From the NCBI RefSeq assembly GCF_000763885.1, contig NZ_JRKO01000050.1, forward strand, positions 1 through 40,262: a stretch of DNA of 40,262 nucleotides, read 5' to 3'. Of this stretch, positions 40,196 to 40,262 are shown piece after piece. Position 1 is the first letter of the stretch, and the number at the start of each line of letters is the position of its first letter. The position numbers were made by a program, and so were the translations under genes. The DNA comes from Paracoccus versutus. Lineage in GTDB: Bacteria > Pseudomonadota > Alphaproteobacteria > Rhodobacterales > Rhodobacteraceae. A model generated the notes under the pieces. The model ran no database searches, was not told the DNA's origin, and saw only the letters and a program-made list of their open reading frames with translations.

Positions 40196-40262
40196 CCCGT
40201 GTGGCAAGCGCCCCTGCGGCGGCGGGCGCGACCCGGCGCCGCAGGGGCGCTTGCCACACGGG
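40196..40262. repeat. Perfect 26-bp inverted repeat at the window edge
   Basis: Arms at 40196-40221 and 40237-40262 are perfect reverse complements around a 15-base GC-rich loop. The right arm reaches the last base, so it may be longer. It lies 33 bases upstream of the dnaK -35 element. No T-run follows within the window. It differs in sequence from the 2697 palindrome. A terminator for an incoming upstream transcript or a REP-like element are the main options. Confidence 0.85.

Overview
The window is a stretch of GC-rich alphaproteobacterial chromosome, almost certainly from Paracoccus (Rhodobacteraceae). The strongest clue is the cytochrome bc1 operon (Rieske, cytochrome b, cytochrome c1): cytochrome c1 carries the very long Ala/Glu/Pro acidic domain known from Paracoccus denitrificans, and the Rieske and cytochrome b proteins have the lengths and ligand spacing of that organism. 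From memory the Rieske sequence is close to, but not identical with, P. denitrificans, so a sister species is likely. Nearly all coding capacity is housekeeping or conserved accessory metabolism. I see no insertion sequence, prophage, CRISPR array, tRNA or rRNA.

Layout. 1-2.6 kb (+): the tail of a MerR regulator, then pgsA-moaD-moaE and accA. 2.6-2.9 kb: a gap with large palindromes. 2.9-8.8 kb: gabT (-), a rhomboid protease (+), the split MnmC pair (mnmD -, FAD oxidase +), an NnrU-family protein (-), a DUF4202-CbiX pair (+) and a DUF1992 protein (-). 8.9-15.1 kb (-): DUF1428-VOC-YceI-GST-GST, a tightly packed probable detoxification operon, followed by valS. The operon is divergent from an HxlR regulator with a dyad between them. 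15.9-18.6 kb: peroxiredoxin (-), ferredoxin-reductase-like flavoprotein and rsmD (+), Lrp-type regulator (-). 18.7-23 kb: ornithine decarboxylase-like gene and a DUF2235 hydrolase (+), metF (-) and metR (+), with a MetR-type site between the last two. 23.4-27.2 kb (+): an MlaE-MlaF-MlaD lipid transporter with an auxiliary lipoprotein. 27.2-32.4 kb (-): rbsK-like kinase, SppA-type protease, a 36-residue membrane peptide, a pteridine-reductase-like SDR, uvrC and an NTF2-like protein. 32.5-35.8 kb (-): cytochrome bc1 operon with an intrinsic terminator. 36-40 kb (-): dnaK-dnaJ-radC behind a heat-shock-type promoter, with a perfect 26-bp inverted repeat at the window edge.

Working logic. Many neighbours overlap by ATGA/TGATG-type stop-start junctions (VOC/YceI, GST/GST, flavoprotein/rsmD, mlaE/mlaF, sppA/small peptide/SDR), pointing to translational coupling. 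Several convergent pairs overlap at their 3' ends. Regulator-target pairs are local and divergent (HxlR, Lrp, MetR).

The most interesting points are: (i) pgsA-moaD-moaE and uvrC lie about 27 kb apart in opposite orientation, in a way that one inversion would restore the common uvrC-pgsA-moaD-moaE order; (ii) a 36-residue membrane peptide translationally coupled on both sides; (iii) the HxlR-linked five-gene operon with a candidate operator; (iv) an MCE transporter with a STAS-type region fused to the permease and a very long helical MlaD; (v) several perfect hairpins covering start codons or ribosome binding sites. I found no clear evidence of a wholly new system.
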